From Raphanus sativus (lineage: Eukaryota > Streptophyta > Magnoliopsida > Brassicales > Brassicaceae): a stretch of DNA of 64,000 nucleotides. A model generated the notes under the pieces. It had not been told where the DNA came from, searched no databases, and was given only the letters and a program-made list of their open reading frames with translations. The DNA lies in assembly GCF_000801105.2 (NCBI RefSeq), contig NC_079519.1:6694668-6758667 (forward strand). Reading direction: 5' to 3'. This document shows, in pieces, positions 35,948 to 45,281 of the stretch. Position 1 is the first letter of the stretch, and each line of letters opens with the position of its first letter. A program made the position numbers and the translations under genes.

Positions 35948-36246
35948 AGCATCTCCAACCCATTTCTTTCTTAGAAAAAAAATAATAATAAAGAAACTGT
36001 AAAATGAAATAGAGATGTGTTTTTGCTCAAATGCATTATGTACATTTACCAAAAAAAACTATATTATTTACTAAATAATGATATTTTCTTCTATAATATA
36101 GCATTATTTAGACATCTTTCAAAAAAAAAATACCATTATTTTATAATAGAAAAATATAGCAGTCTTCTATTTTAAGAAAATACATTGGAGTAAAGAAGAT
36201 GTAAAAGATCTGTTTCTATTTTATAGTTTTTATTATTAAAGATGGT
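35948..36246. mobile_element. Possible GAGCATCTCC-family MITE upstream of the GDU3-like gene
   Basis: AAGCATCTCCAACCC at the left and AAGATGGTC at the right resemble the termini of the Harbinger-like MITEs at 32083 and 32328. The body is poly-A/T rich and contains a TACATTGGAGTAAAGAAGATG phrase typical of decayed copies. No clear TSD. It would sit about 130 bp upstream of the putative TATA box. Confidence 0.35.
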
Positions 36247-36373
36247 CTTCCAAAACACTACCAATAAAATAAAATAATTAACCAAAAAGAATCTAATACG
36301 CAAAATAATAAAATGAATTATACGTCACACACAATCCACAACGTTAATTCGCTTGCTTGCTTGCTCTCTCTTC

Positions 36374-36380
36374 TATAAAT
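36374..36380 (+). promoter_or_regulatory. Putative TATA box of the GDU3-like gene
   Basis: TATAAAT lies 115 bp upstream of the chosen ATG, which would leave a 5' leader of about 80 bases rich in CT (TTTCTCCTTCTCTC), a common feature of plant leaders. Confidence 0.5.
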
Positions 36381-36488
36381 CATTTCGTCACATTTCTCCT
36401 CTCACAAAAACATTTTCTATTAGGGAAAAATAATAACCTCAAAACCACTTATTTTGTTCTTTCTTTCTCCTTCTCTCGGTGTAAGAAA

Positions 36489-36917
36489 ATGGAAGGAAGA
36501 CAATATTACGCTCCAAGAGAAAACATAGACGGGAACAGAACAGCCATGGGAGGACCTCACTCGCCGTGGCATTCACCGATTCCTTATCTCTTCGGTGGTC
36601 TAGCGGCGATGCTTGGTCTCATCGCGTTCGCTCTTCTAATCCTCGCTTGCTCCTATTGGCGTCTCTCCGGTTATCTCGACAGTGAGGAAAACCAGAGCAG
36701 GGACAGAGATCTTGAAGCCGGTGACGCGAAACCTGAGAAGGCTGTAGCTTTGCCGGAGAAGTTCTTGGTGATTATGGCCGGAGACGTGAACCCCACTTAC
36801 TTGGCGACGCCGGTAGAAAAAACCTGTACTTCTGATGGTGAAGATGGTGATGATGAGGTAGACGGTAATGATCAGGTGGTGCAGAAGAGTAGTGATAGTA
36901 ACAGTGCGACACATTGA
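36489..36917 (+). CDS. GDU3: GLUTAMINE DUMPER 3-like membrane protein
   Basis: A single-exon gene of 142 codons. Family knowledge: GLUTAMINE DUMPER proteins are small plant-specific single-pass membrane proteins. Their overexpression increases amino acid export, and they interact with the ubiquitin ligase LOG2 at the plasma membrane. Seen here: a short soluble N-terminus with GGPHSPWHSPIPYLFGG (residues 21-37), one hydrophobic membrane segment (about 33-55, LAAMLGLIAFALLILACSYW), a charged linker, and the diagnostic VIMAG box (94-98) within EKFLVIMAG, followed by PTYLATP. The tail is acidic and serine-rich. Length is normal for the family (about 100-160). The frame is open upstream but has no earlier ATG, and MEGRQYY matches my memory of Arabidopsis GDU3. 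Paralogue assignment rests on memory and is less certain than the family. Confidence 0.93.
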   Translation: MEGRQYYAPRENIDGNRTAMGGPHSPWHSPIPYLFGGLAAMLGLIAFALLILACSYWRLSGYLDSEENQSRDRDLEAGDAKPEKAVALPEKFLVIMAGDVNPTYLATPVEKTCTSDGEDGDDEVDGNDQVVQKSSDSNSATH

Positions 36918-37174
36918 GAAACAGAGGATGCGAAGGGACAAACAGAGGATCGTCTACTTTGAACAGTTCTGAAGAACTGGTCTGTATCTGACTCGGTTGC
37001 TTCTGGTTACCGGGTCGGGTCAGAGCTCTACATGATGGGTCTGACTCTTAAAGTGGTCAATAATTACTAAACAAACAAACAGATGGAATTGGGTTGTGTT
37101 CTGATTAACAATGTTATTTAATCTCAATTTTTGCATCATTAATTTTTTTAGCCTTTTTGATTGTAAGTATGTAA
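36918..37174 (+). other. 3' flank / probable 3' UTR of the GDU3-like gene
   Basis: Mixed-composition sequence after the TGA gives way to T-rich DNA (near 37120-37165) that could hold polyadenylation signals. It ends directly at the 3' terminus of a minus-strand Helitron at 37175. Confidence 0.4.
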
Positions 37175-37465
37175 CTAGATTTTGATCCGCGCTTCGAAAG
37201 CACGGGTATTATTTTTCACTTTTATGAAATATATAATTTTTTTTGTAATTATTGAATATATTTATCTTAGTAAAACATTTTTATAATAAATTTGACACAT
37301 AGAGTGTTTCTGGTAAACTATGTATTTTTCTAACTTTGTTTTATTCCCTCTCTAATTAACATATTTATTTAGCTTATTGTTAAAATAAATGATTATAGAC
37401 TTTGATCTAGGTGCGCGGATGCATATTTTGAAAAATATGATGATATTTGTTTTTTATGTAATTAT

Positions 37466-38106
37466 TAGGATTTGGCAAGGAACATAACCGATATCGATCC
37501 GAAAATATAGTACCAAACCCGAACATAAATTGATTAAATACTCAAATTATTCAAAATTTTGTTATTTAAAAACCGAATTTAATCCGAACCGAAGGATTCG
37601 GGTACCTGAATTTATCTAAATAGATTTATATACTTATATATATATATATATATTAATTATTTTTAGATTTAACGTATATAAAACATCAAAATGATACTTT
37701 TAAATTGGTTTAAAATACTTAAAAATATATATAGATAGTCAAAAATAAATATCTGAAATAGTTAAAGCATATTCAAATCACCAAAAATACTTAAAATAAT
37801 TATTGATTTTGTATTCATAATTTTAAATCAAGCCAATTGTTATGTTAAGCTTAGGTATTCTGACATATGTTATTTAAACTTATAGGTATTATATTATTTT
37901 ATTTAATGATTTTGAGAAATTTAATATATATAGTGATTTAAAACTTTAAAAATAATTTAAATGGGTTATCCAAACCCGAACCAAACCCGCAAAGATCCGA
38001 ATCAAACTCAAACAAAAATTTAAAAACATCCTAATAGGACTGAAATCTTTGTACTCGAAAAACGATCATAACCAAACCCGTATGGGTATCCGAAAACCCA
38101 TCCTTA
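37466..38106. mobile_element. hAT-like MITE nested in a Helitron
   Basis: Bounded by TAGGATTTGGCA and CCCATCCTTA and flanked by GTAATTAT and GTCATTAT, an 8 bp duplication with one mismatch. The subterminal regions repeat AAACCCGAAC/CCGAACC motifs, the complement of the GGTTCGG repeats in the elements at 9813 and 17166. AT-rich core, non-coding. Confidence 0.62.
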
Positions 38107-38412
38107 GTCATTATTATATATCGTATATTTTCATCATATAATTAATAGTATTTTATACGTACAATCATATAAGTAATCATATAATTAATAATATTTTATA
38201 TTTACCATTATATAAATAATTACATATATTATATTTTTAGAACTTAATATGAAATATAAAAATTATATTTTGAGTTGGTATTTCAAATCGGGTTTTGTAT
38301 TATATTTTTCTTATATATATTGACAACATTTTTTATAATGGACTTAATAACTTAAGCCCATTACTTTTTTTGTCTAATACTACTATCTTTGTTTCCAAAC
38401 AAAACTAATTAA

Positions 38413-38779
38413 GGGGGGTGTATTCAATTTAACATTTGATGTGATTTGATTTTTAATGGAGTTTTAGATGATTTAAATAAGTTGCAGAGATTTAGGTGAT
38501 TTTTGTTAAACTACTCTAGAATATCACCTAAAACCATGGGATTTGAGTTTTAATTTTTTTAACTAAGAAACTCCACCCAAACACTCTAAAATCACCTCAA
38601 AACTTTAAAACTCCACAACTTAAAATATTTTCAGTAACAGTGGATTTCAGAGTACTTTACGAGATGTCAAATTTAATAACAGTGGATTTTAAATGAGTTT
38701 TTAAAATTCATGTTTGGATAACAGTGGATTTGTCATTTTAATACAAATCACCTCAAACTCTCGGTTGAATACACCCCCC
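38413..38779. mobile_element. PIF/Harbinger (Tourist-like) MITE
   Basis: Perfect inverted termini GGGGGGTGTATTCAA and TTGAATACACCCCCC are flanked by TAA on both sides (38410-38412, 38780-38782), the TWA target typical of PIF/Harbinger. 367 bp, no coding. It is inserted inside the minus-strand Helitron. Confidence 0.92.
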
Positions 38780-38890
38780 TAATTTTTAAAAAGACTACAA
38801 TCCATGTTTCCAAACACTTTAATTTTTTTTAATACTCCTATCCTTGTATCCAAACATCTTCATTTTGTACTACAACTTTAATAATATAGA

Positions 38891-39677
38891 TAGTATAATG
38901 TTATACAATTATATCATTAGGGGGTCTAAAAAGCTTTATGATTTGGACTGATTCATTTGAATGCAAAGGTTATATATTGACATATATACATCTCTTTTCC
39001 ACGTTATTTGTTAGACCATGATATTTAGGAGACATATTTATGATAGACCAGATATGTCACATAAATTTTCTAAAAAGAAAACAAATATCTAACAGTTAGA
39101 ATATTAATTATATTTCCTAAAATATTAGAGAAAGATCTTGGTAAGATGCGTTTGATATGCCGCCAAAAAAAGATACGTATGATTACATTTGGTTGTTATA
39201 ATAGATTTGGTTATATGTTACATAGGTTGGAATAAAAAATAAAAGGGTCCAAACAACCTTGCATAGATAGATTTTTTCAGAATGTTTCTCTTTTAATAGA
39301 ATATATTCACAAATTATGTTCCATTTCTAAGTTATTATGGAAAATCCGAAAAATGTAAAATTTCGTAGACTTTTAATGGAAACTTTATTTATATGTTTGT
39401 GATTTTTCTAACTACAAATGTAAACATAAAATAATATTGTGACAATATGATAAAAAGTGTACAGTTACGGTCAAGCCCACTTCATGTTTTCCGCGGGATT
39501 AATGTGACAAGTGGTTCGGAGAGTCTTCAAGGTTAGAAAATTGAAGGCAACTCCAAAAACACGTGTGAAGATAGACTGAAATAAATTCTCATAGGTGTCT
39601 CTGATGCGGCGAGGTGAAGCAGTTAGCTTCAATCAATGCCCTTTTACTAGTTGTGTAATTTATCTCATTTTAGCATA
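38891..39677. other. Intergenic, no gene seen
   Basis: Unique left flank of the first large duplicated block. AT-rich, with no domain or element recognised. Confidence 0.5.
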
Positions 39678-40218
39678 TCTATTACTATAAAATATGGTTT
39701 TTTCTCTCCAGGTGACACGTAAGCGTCCACGTCAGAAATTCAGCGTCTGTCATCTCGACATGTGTCTGCCTGGTACTAAACGCACCGTTCCATTTATTCC
39801 TCATCACATTTCGTTTGGGCACTAATGTGTTACACGGGCTTTTAGGATGAAGCTTTGAGAAATCCAATAAGTTAGAAGACTTTAAACGCGTCGTTTTCTG
39901 CTTCAGTGATTGAACCACTGTTCTTCTCCGCCATCGCAATGAAACTCCAATTTTAGGGTTTCGATTCCTCTTTCTTCCGCAAATCCTGATTTCCACCGAT
40001 TACGCATTCATCTTCTTAAAGTCTTCATTGATTCCCATCATCCACGATCTCCATTTATTGCATGTTTCGCTCTTGCAAGGCGGTGGGGAAATCTCTGTAT
40101 AAATAGGTCAGAACCCTGTTCTCTTGAAATCATTCTGACGACCTATTCAAATATATATATCCCTTTGTTTTCTTGAGATCCTGATAGAAGTGTTGTTATT
40201 CTTCTGGCGATCTCAAAT

Positions 40219-40640
40219 ATGGACGTTGCTCATCCACCGTGGAGGTGCTGCTTTTCTGGTTTTGGGAAACCAGAAATCATGGGAATATATATGCTTCTTC
40301 TGGATTCTAAGGTGATTTCGTTTTTCAATTTCATGTTCATCATAGATTTGAACACATAACCTTTAGATTCATGTTTAACAGAATTATGATTCGATATTAT
40401 TTATTTCCTCTTTGTGATATGGTTTTGAATCCAGTTTTAAATTGTGTTCTTCTGTTTTAAAACGTTTTCAGGCGACGCTCATGCCCGTGAACCGTCTTCC
40501 CACCTACCAGCGACACTTGAAGGGGTGGGTTCTATGTTCTCTTTGAGCGGCTTTGATGTCACTAGGTGTAATCAGAATTTAGACTTTCAGACTCTCCTTT
40601 GTTGATACGGTTCAATGATTCAACCCATTTTGATGAGACA
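40219..40640 (+). pseudogene. RPA1-like OB-fold (DUF223-type) gene remnant, copy 1
   Basis: A first exon from ATG 40219 reads MDVAHPPWRCCFSG and later GKPEIMGIYMLLLDSK, ending at a GT donor (40312). After a CAG acceptor (near 40471) the frame continues ATLMPVNRLPTYQRHLKG. After a frameshift comes VGSMFSLSGFDVTRCNQN, and after another RLSDSPLLIRFNDSTHFDE. This order is that of plant replication protein A-like OB-fold proteins found in Helitrons. The same lesions are in copy 2, so they pre-date the duplication. Confidence 0.7.
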
Positions 40641-40701
40641 TACAATAATGTTCTATGAGTGAAATCAATTAAAAATGTTTGTTGATACATACAATAATTT
40701 T

Positions 40702-41720
40702 AAAGTTCTACAAGGCTATGGCTTGACTGAGCCGACGGCTATAATTGCTTTTATTTTAACTGAAGAAGAGTCTGAGAGGTACGAATCCTCTGGTTTGTTT
40801 TCTCCAGATGTGGAGGCTAAGATTGTGGATCCGGATACGGGTGTTGTCTAGGGGGTTGATCAGACTGGCATGGCGAGCTCTGGTTCCAGAGTCCTACCGT
40901 GATGAAAGGTGTTTGTTTCTTCTTGAAAAAGTGATTCTTTTGTGTTTGGTGTTTGATATAACACTGTGTTGAGTTGTTTTTAAAGGTTATTTCAAGAACG
41001 AAGAAGTTACTGCTTTTACTATTGATTCAAAAGGATGGTTGAGACTGGAGTTTTGTGTTACATTGACAGTGAAGGTTTTGTCTTTGTTGTTGATACTTGA
41101 TAGATTAAAGGAGCTAATCTACTGCAATGCTTTTTTTTCTTTTATCTACTGTAATGCTTTTTTCTTTTCTTTTATCTACTGCAATGCTTATCAGGTAACA
41201 AACAAAAAATATATAATGAACATGTGTTTGATCTTCCTAATGTTTTAGAACTTATAAATTTGGTTAGGTTAGAAGCAGTGTTGCTAGCTCATCCTGTGAT
41301 TGCTAATGCAGCAGTAATAGTGTAATACCGTGAGGACTTGCTTTTAAACATGACCCCATCACTAAGTTATTCTCTTTAATGACCTTTCTGGGGGAGGGAT
41401 GTAGCTCTTACTTTTCTGTTTTATTGTTTTTGAAGTATCCCTGACAATAAAGCTGGGGCAATATCCAATGGAATATATCGTCAGAACAGCTGGAAACAAC
41501 TTATCCGAAAGTGGAATCATGAGCTTAGTCGCATAGCAGGTTTTTTCAACCATGCAGACCATGTTTGTAACTAATCCAGTCGTGGTTCCTTATATTATTC
41601 TGAGTTTTGTTTGGATCACTTAGGTATAGAAGAGGATGCGTAAGGTCACATTTTTGTCTTCAAACCCCAAAAATCCCTCTGGCAAAATTATAAGAAGAGA
41701 ACTTATAAAGCTCCAGCAGG
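40702..41720 (+). pseudogene. Captured 4-coumarate-CoA ligase-like C-terminal exons, copy 1
   Basis: Translation pieces match acyl-adenylate-forming enzymes (4CL/OPCL-like) in order: KVLQGYGLTEPTAIIAF, VEAKIVDPDTGVV then a stop, MKGYFKNEEVTAF (joined across a 77 bp intron 40909-40985), KGWLRLEFC, DRLKELIYCN, LEAVLLAHPVIANAAVI, and NPKNPSGKIIRRELIKLQQ with the catalytic-lysine motif PSGKI. The retained intron shows capture at the DNA level. A triplicated TCTACTGCAATGCTTTT segment (41118-41190) disrupts the RLKELIKCNGYQV region. An extra G near 41456 distinguishes this copy. Non-functional. Confidence 0.85.
41118..41190 (+). repeat. Short tandem triplication in the captured 4CL-like exon
   Basis: TCTACTGCAATGCTTTTTT and variants occur three times separated by T-rich links. 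Present in both block copies with slightly different T-run lengths (copy 2 near 54524-54598). Confidence 0.8.
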
Positions 41721-43539
41721 AAGATGTGTCCATCAGCCTTACCTCACACTTCACCATTAGTTAATTCATTTATTTTAGTTAATTCATTTATTTGGTTAAA
41801 GAAAAATATAAATTATGTTTAATTTTTTTTATTAATATTATAATTTTTCTTTTTCTTATCAATATTTAATATAAATTTGATTTAATTAAACATAAAAGTT
41901 AATATAAAATAACTTTGTTTATTATAAATTATACATAAGAATATGCATGTATATATTTAAAATTATAATCTTAGATAGATTTTTTTATCTATTTATTTTA
42001 ATTAAATATATTAAATAAATTGGCAAAAAATTGTATAATTATCAAAAATCAACATTAAACAATATTTGTAAAATATGTAAATATATAAGAAACTAATGAT
42101 TTTAGAATAAATTTTTATAATTTTCTAAAAAAGTTGTATAAATTTTCAAAAAAATTAGAGATAAAATTGAATAATTTAAAATATATAATTAAATGATATT
42201 TCGAAATTTTAATGAAATATTTGAATATATATATATATATATATATGTAATGATGATTTATGAGTTATTACCATATTCTAAAAAAAATTGAAAAATATAA
42301 ATCGACACTATATATAATATATGAGTTATTACCGTATTTTAAAAAGTTTCCAAAATTATAAATTAATATTAAATATAATTATTGTCAATATCATATTAAA
42401 GTATAATTCATGTCATCAATTTTAATAACTATGTCATATTATTTTTGCGAAAAATGATTGTAAATGATATATGGCAAAATTACTTTTCAAATGATATATA
42501 GGAAATTCCTCTATAGAAATCTCCATCAAAACTGAAGTATTGATATACAAACTTATCAAGGCTTATACAGAATCTATGTTTCTCTATATATACAAACATA
42601 ATATATTATATAGATAAACAAAACACTACACTAACTATAAAATATAATCTAACAACCCCGAACCAGTTGGCTAGGGAGAATCTATAAATTATCAAAACTA
42701 TATAAATTAGTGGAGGTCTTATAAAATATGGGCAAACACTTGGAGATATTTTATGAAATATTAAGACCAAGATCCACATAGTTTAAAGTATGTTAAATTT
42801 TAAAATATCCATTATAACTAATGATATTTTATGTAATTTTTGAATTTGTTATCCCGCCCGTAGGGCGGGCCGACCCTAGTTTTCTATATGTAAATTATAA
42901 AGGATATTTAGAGGTTTTGAGAAAGAGCTACCATCCCTAGGTTTCTTTTTTCCTATGTCATCTTATCTTGTAGCCCTAGTTCCCTAGCTAGGTTTCTACT
43001 TTCTTTTACTTTGAAACTATGCCTTCTTTAAATATACATTCGTTCGCATTTTCAAATCATGATTTTTTTTTTTTGACTAAATCAAATCATGATATTAAAA
43101 TGGGTTACAAGCTATAATAATGAATTATCCATTTATTTTCATAGTTGAATTTATCAAATTTTAACTTTAAGGTTCAACATCACAAAGTATTGTAAGCTCA
43201 AGAATATTCAGCTTACTAAGAAACTGTTTGGATACGCAAGAGCAAGAAGATTGTGAATCTGTGATCGTTTCACATATGATGTGTCTGCGAAGATTAAAAA
43301 AGTATATCCAAGACTGTGGAGATCCTTGTGTATAAATGAGAAGAGATATATAGAAGATTAGGGCAGCCGTTAACAGAAAGAGAAGGAGCAGCCGACTTAG
43401 AGTGAGATAACGAAGTTAGGGTTCTTAAAGGTTTAAGACTTGTAAAAGAAACAACCGATGTTGTGGATATAGATTTTGGATAGTTAGAAATTGGTCAGTG
43501 GTGATATAAAAAATGTTTAGTCATGTAAATCTGATTGAA

Positions 43540-44183
43540 TCTATCTTATTAAAATAGAAACATTACGTTGGACCTAACATTTATTTTGTAAGTTTTTAAA
43601 TTAAATACACATTTATACTTTATAGTTAAACATACACTAAATCACTAATGTTCTTTTCTTTATACTACTATCCATGTTTCCAAACAATATACTTATTTCT
43701 TTATACTACTATCAACGTTTCCAAACAATATACTTATTTCTTTATACTACTATCAATGTTTCCAAATAATACAATAATTAATCTTAATTATTTTATATCT
43801 ATCATTTTCTCTTTAAAATTTTGTAGAAACGTCATAATTTCATAAATTGCAAAATAGTGAACTTTAAAATTTCGATTCTAAGATTACAAATTATGAAACT
43901 ATTACAATTTAAATCCAATTAGATTACATATCGGTCATCCATCAGTTCAATCGGTTAGTCTCGGGTTTAGTGATTTTTAATATGAATATTTTAAAAACAT
44001 AAATTGAATTGTCAGATCTCCGGATTAACCGGTATAATCACAATCGGGTTGAATTTAAAAATACTGATTTAAATGCAAAAATAAATACATTTTTAAATAC
44101 ATTACTCTTTAAATTACCAAAATATTAGTGAAATTTTTCATGTTAAAATATTCCGCGCTTCAAAAGCGCGGGTCAAAATCTAG
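43540..44183 (+). mobile_element. Short non-autonomous Helitron, copy 1
   Basis: 5' end TCTATCTTATTAAAATAGAA after an A. 3' end is the hairpin CCGCGCTTCAAAAGCGCGG followed by GTCAAAATCTAG and then T. About 640 bp. It contains a 41 bp unit repeated nearly three times (43658-43772). No coding. Confidence 0.88.
43658..43772 (+). repeat. 41 bp tandem repeat, about 2.8 copies
   Basis: Units begin CTTTATACTACTATC at 43658, 43699 and 43740, with single changes (CCATG, AACG, AATG). The same array is in copy 2 near 57065. Confidence 0.9.
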
Positions 44184-44714
44184 TAAGACTATTAAATTTG
44201 TTATTTTAATGAAAGTATTTGTTGAATAAGAAATTACCGAACCTAATTTCCTTGAGTATCCACGTTCTAGGTATTTCAAGTATCATCATAATATTTGGCT
44301 TAAAAATTGATATCTACACATGTTGAAGGTGTATGTTAGAAGTTGTAGTGTTTCTGAATCATCTTGTAATACATCACACTCAGGGGTGGTTATGAGATTT
44401 AAGAGGTTATAGGCGATTTGTTTAAGATTTCAACTAATTTTTTTATTACAAAACTGAAATCTAAAAAAAAAAAGTTTGGAGGACTAAAGTCAATGTTTCA
44501 TTCGGCTTTGCATATGATGGGCTTTGATCACACTTATTTGGTTATTAGGTCGTGAAAAAAGTTGCTTTGAAATTATTTGTGGCTTCGGCTGTGACAGTTG
44601 AAAGTTGAAACTCTTGCGATTAAAGCTGCTCTCTTGGAGTCAGTATTTTTTTACTAAATGATCTAGATCTTTTTTATATTGCAGAAACTTTATCACCATG
44701 GTCAAGTATGGATC
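44184..44714. other. Spacer between Helitron and copia, copy 1
   Basis: Host flank of the copia insertion. A fragment near 44600-44645 reads VETLAIKAALLES, reminiscent of the RNase H part of plant LINEs, but is too short to call. The counterpart is 57596-58126. Confidence 0.4.
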
Positions 44715-45202
44715 TGTGAAGAGTTTATGGACTTAAGCCTCTTCCTCTTAATGTTATGGGCCAAGTCATATGCAGGCCCACTCCAGCAGTCTTAACCTAG
44801 TCACACACACAACATATATAAGCTGAAGTTAGTGTTGTGATGAGATTAACGTAAGTACAAGGCAACAAAGGTTTACGGCAAGAAGAATCAAATCATCTGG
44901 TGAACAGCAAGAGGCAACAATACAAGATCAATCACTTAGGCTTAAGCATATTGTATCTAAGGCTATTGTTGGTTTCCTCTAGCTAGGAGTATTTGGTTCT
45001 TTGTAAACAATTACCTAGCACACTAATTTGGTGTTGCTAGTGTCTCTTTGATCTAGTGGATTTTGGGAGCAGGAGTTCTCCCACGAGACGTACCGCGCCG
45101 AGGGCCGGGAACTCGTTAAATTGGTTGTGTCATTTACTTTCAGTTTTGAACCTAGATCTAAGCTAACTTGAATCTTAAGTAACCTAACCTATAATCTTTA
45201 CA
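44715..45202 (+). repeat. Copia 5' LTR, copy 1
   Basis: Begins TGTGAAGAGTTTATGG and ends AATCTTTACA (TGT...ACA), two bases before the primer-binding site. 488 bp. A TATATAAG box at 44815-44822 is the likely promoter core. It differs from copy 2 by one T in a homopolymer. Confidence 0.9.
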
Positions 45203-45204
45203 AG

Positions 45205-45216
45205 TGGTATCAGAGC
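45205..45216 (+). promoter_or_regulatory. Copia primer-binding site, copy 1
   Basis: TGGTATCAGAGC, complementary to initiator tRNA-Met, directly downstream of the 5' LTR. Confidence 0.92.
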
Positions 45217-45281
45217 TTCCGGTTCTACACAGTAAGGTTACTTAGGAGAGAGAGAGAAGGTAATACTGAGTACCTGACTCT

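Larger units (their letters stand above)
37175..38890 (-). mobile_element. Non-autonomous Helitron (minus strand) with nested MITEs
   Basis: Read on the minus strand, the 5' end is TCTATATTATTAAAGTTGTA after an A (38891). The 3' end is the hairpin CCGTGCTTTCGAAGCGCGG followed by ATCAAAATCTAG and then T (37174). The 5' end is almost identical to that of the Helitron at 4860. The element contains a hAT-like MITE (37466-38106) and a Harbinger-like MITE (38413-38779). Without them the Helitron is about 700 bp. Its 3' end lies about 260 bp from the GDU3-like stop codon. Confidence 0.85.
39678..42879 (+). mobile_element. Helitron carrying RPA-like remnant and captured 4CL-like exons, copy 1
   Basis: 5' end TCTATTACTATAAAA after an A. 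3' end is the hairpin CCCGCCCGTAGGGCGGG followed by CCGACCCTAG and then T. Inside are a decayed RPA-like OB-fold gene (40219-40640), of a type plant Helitrons often carry, then exons of a 4-coumarate-CoA-ligase-like host gene (40702-41720), then about 1.1 kb of AT-rich DNA. No Rep/helicase is left, so it is non-autonomous. Confidence 0.8.

Noticed and set aside
36636..36941. A 101-codon minus-strand frame over the GDU3-like gene
   Set aside because: Antisense to a clearly conserved protein and therefore a by-product of its codon use.
39678..44183. One single Helitron from 39678 to the hairpin at 44183
   Set aside because: An earlier complete hairpin plus CTAG before T exists at 42879, and a separate canonical 5' end begins at 43540. 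Two elements fit better than one.
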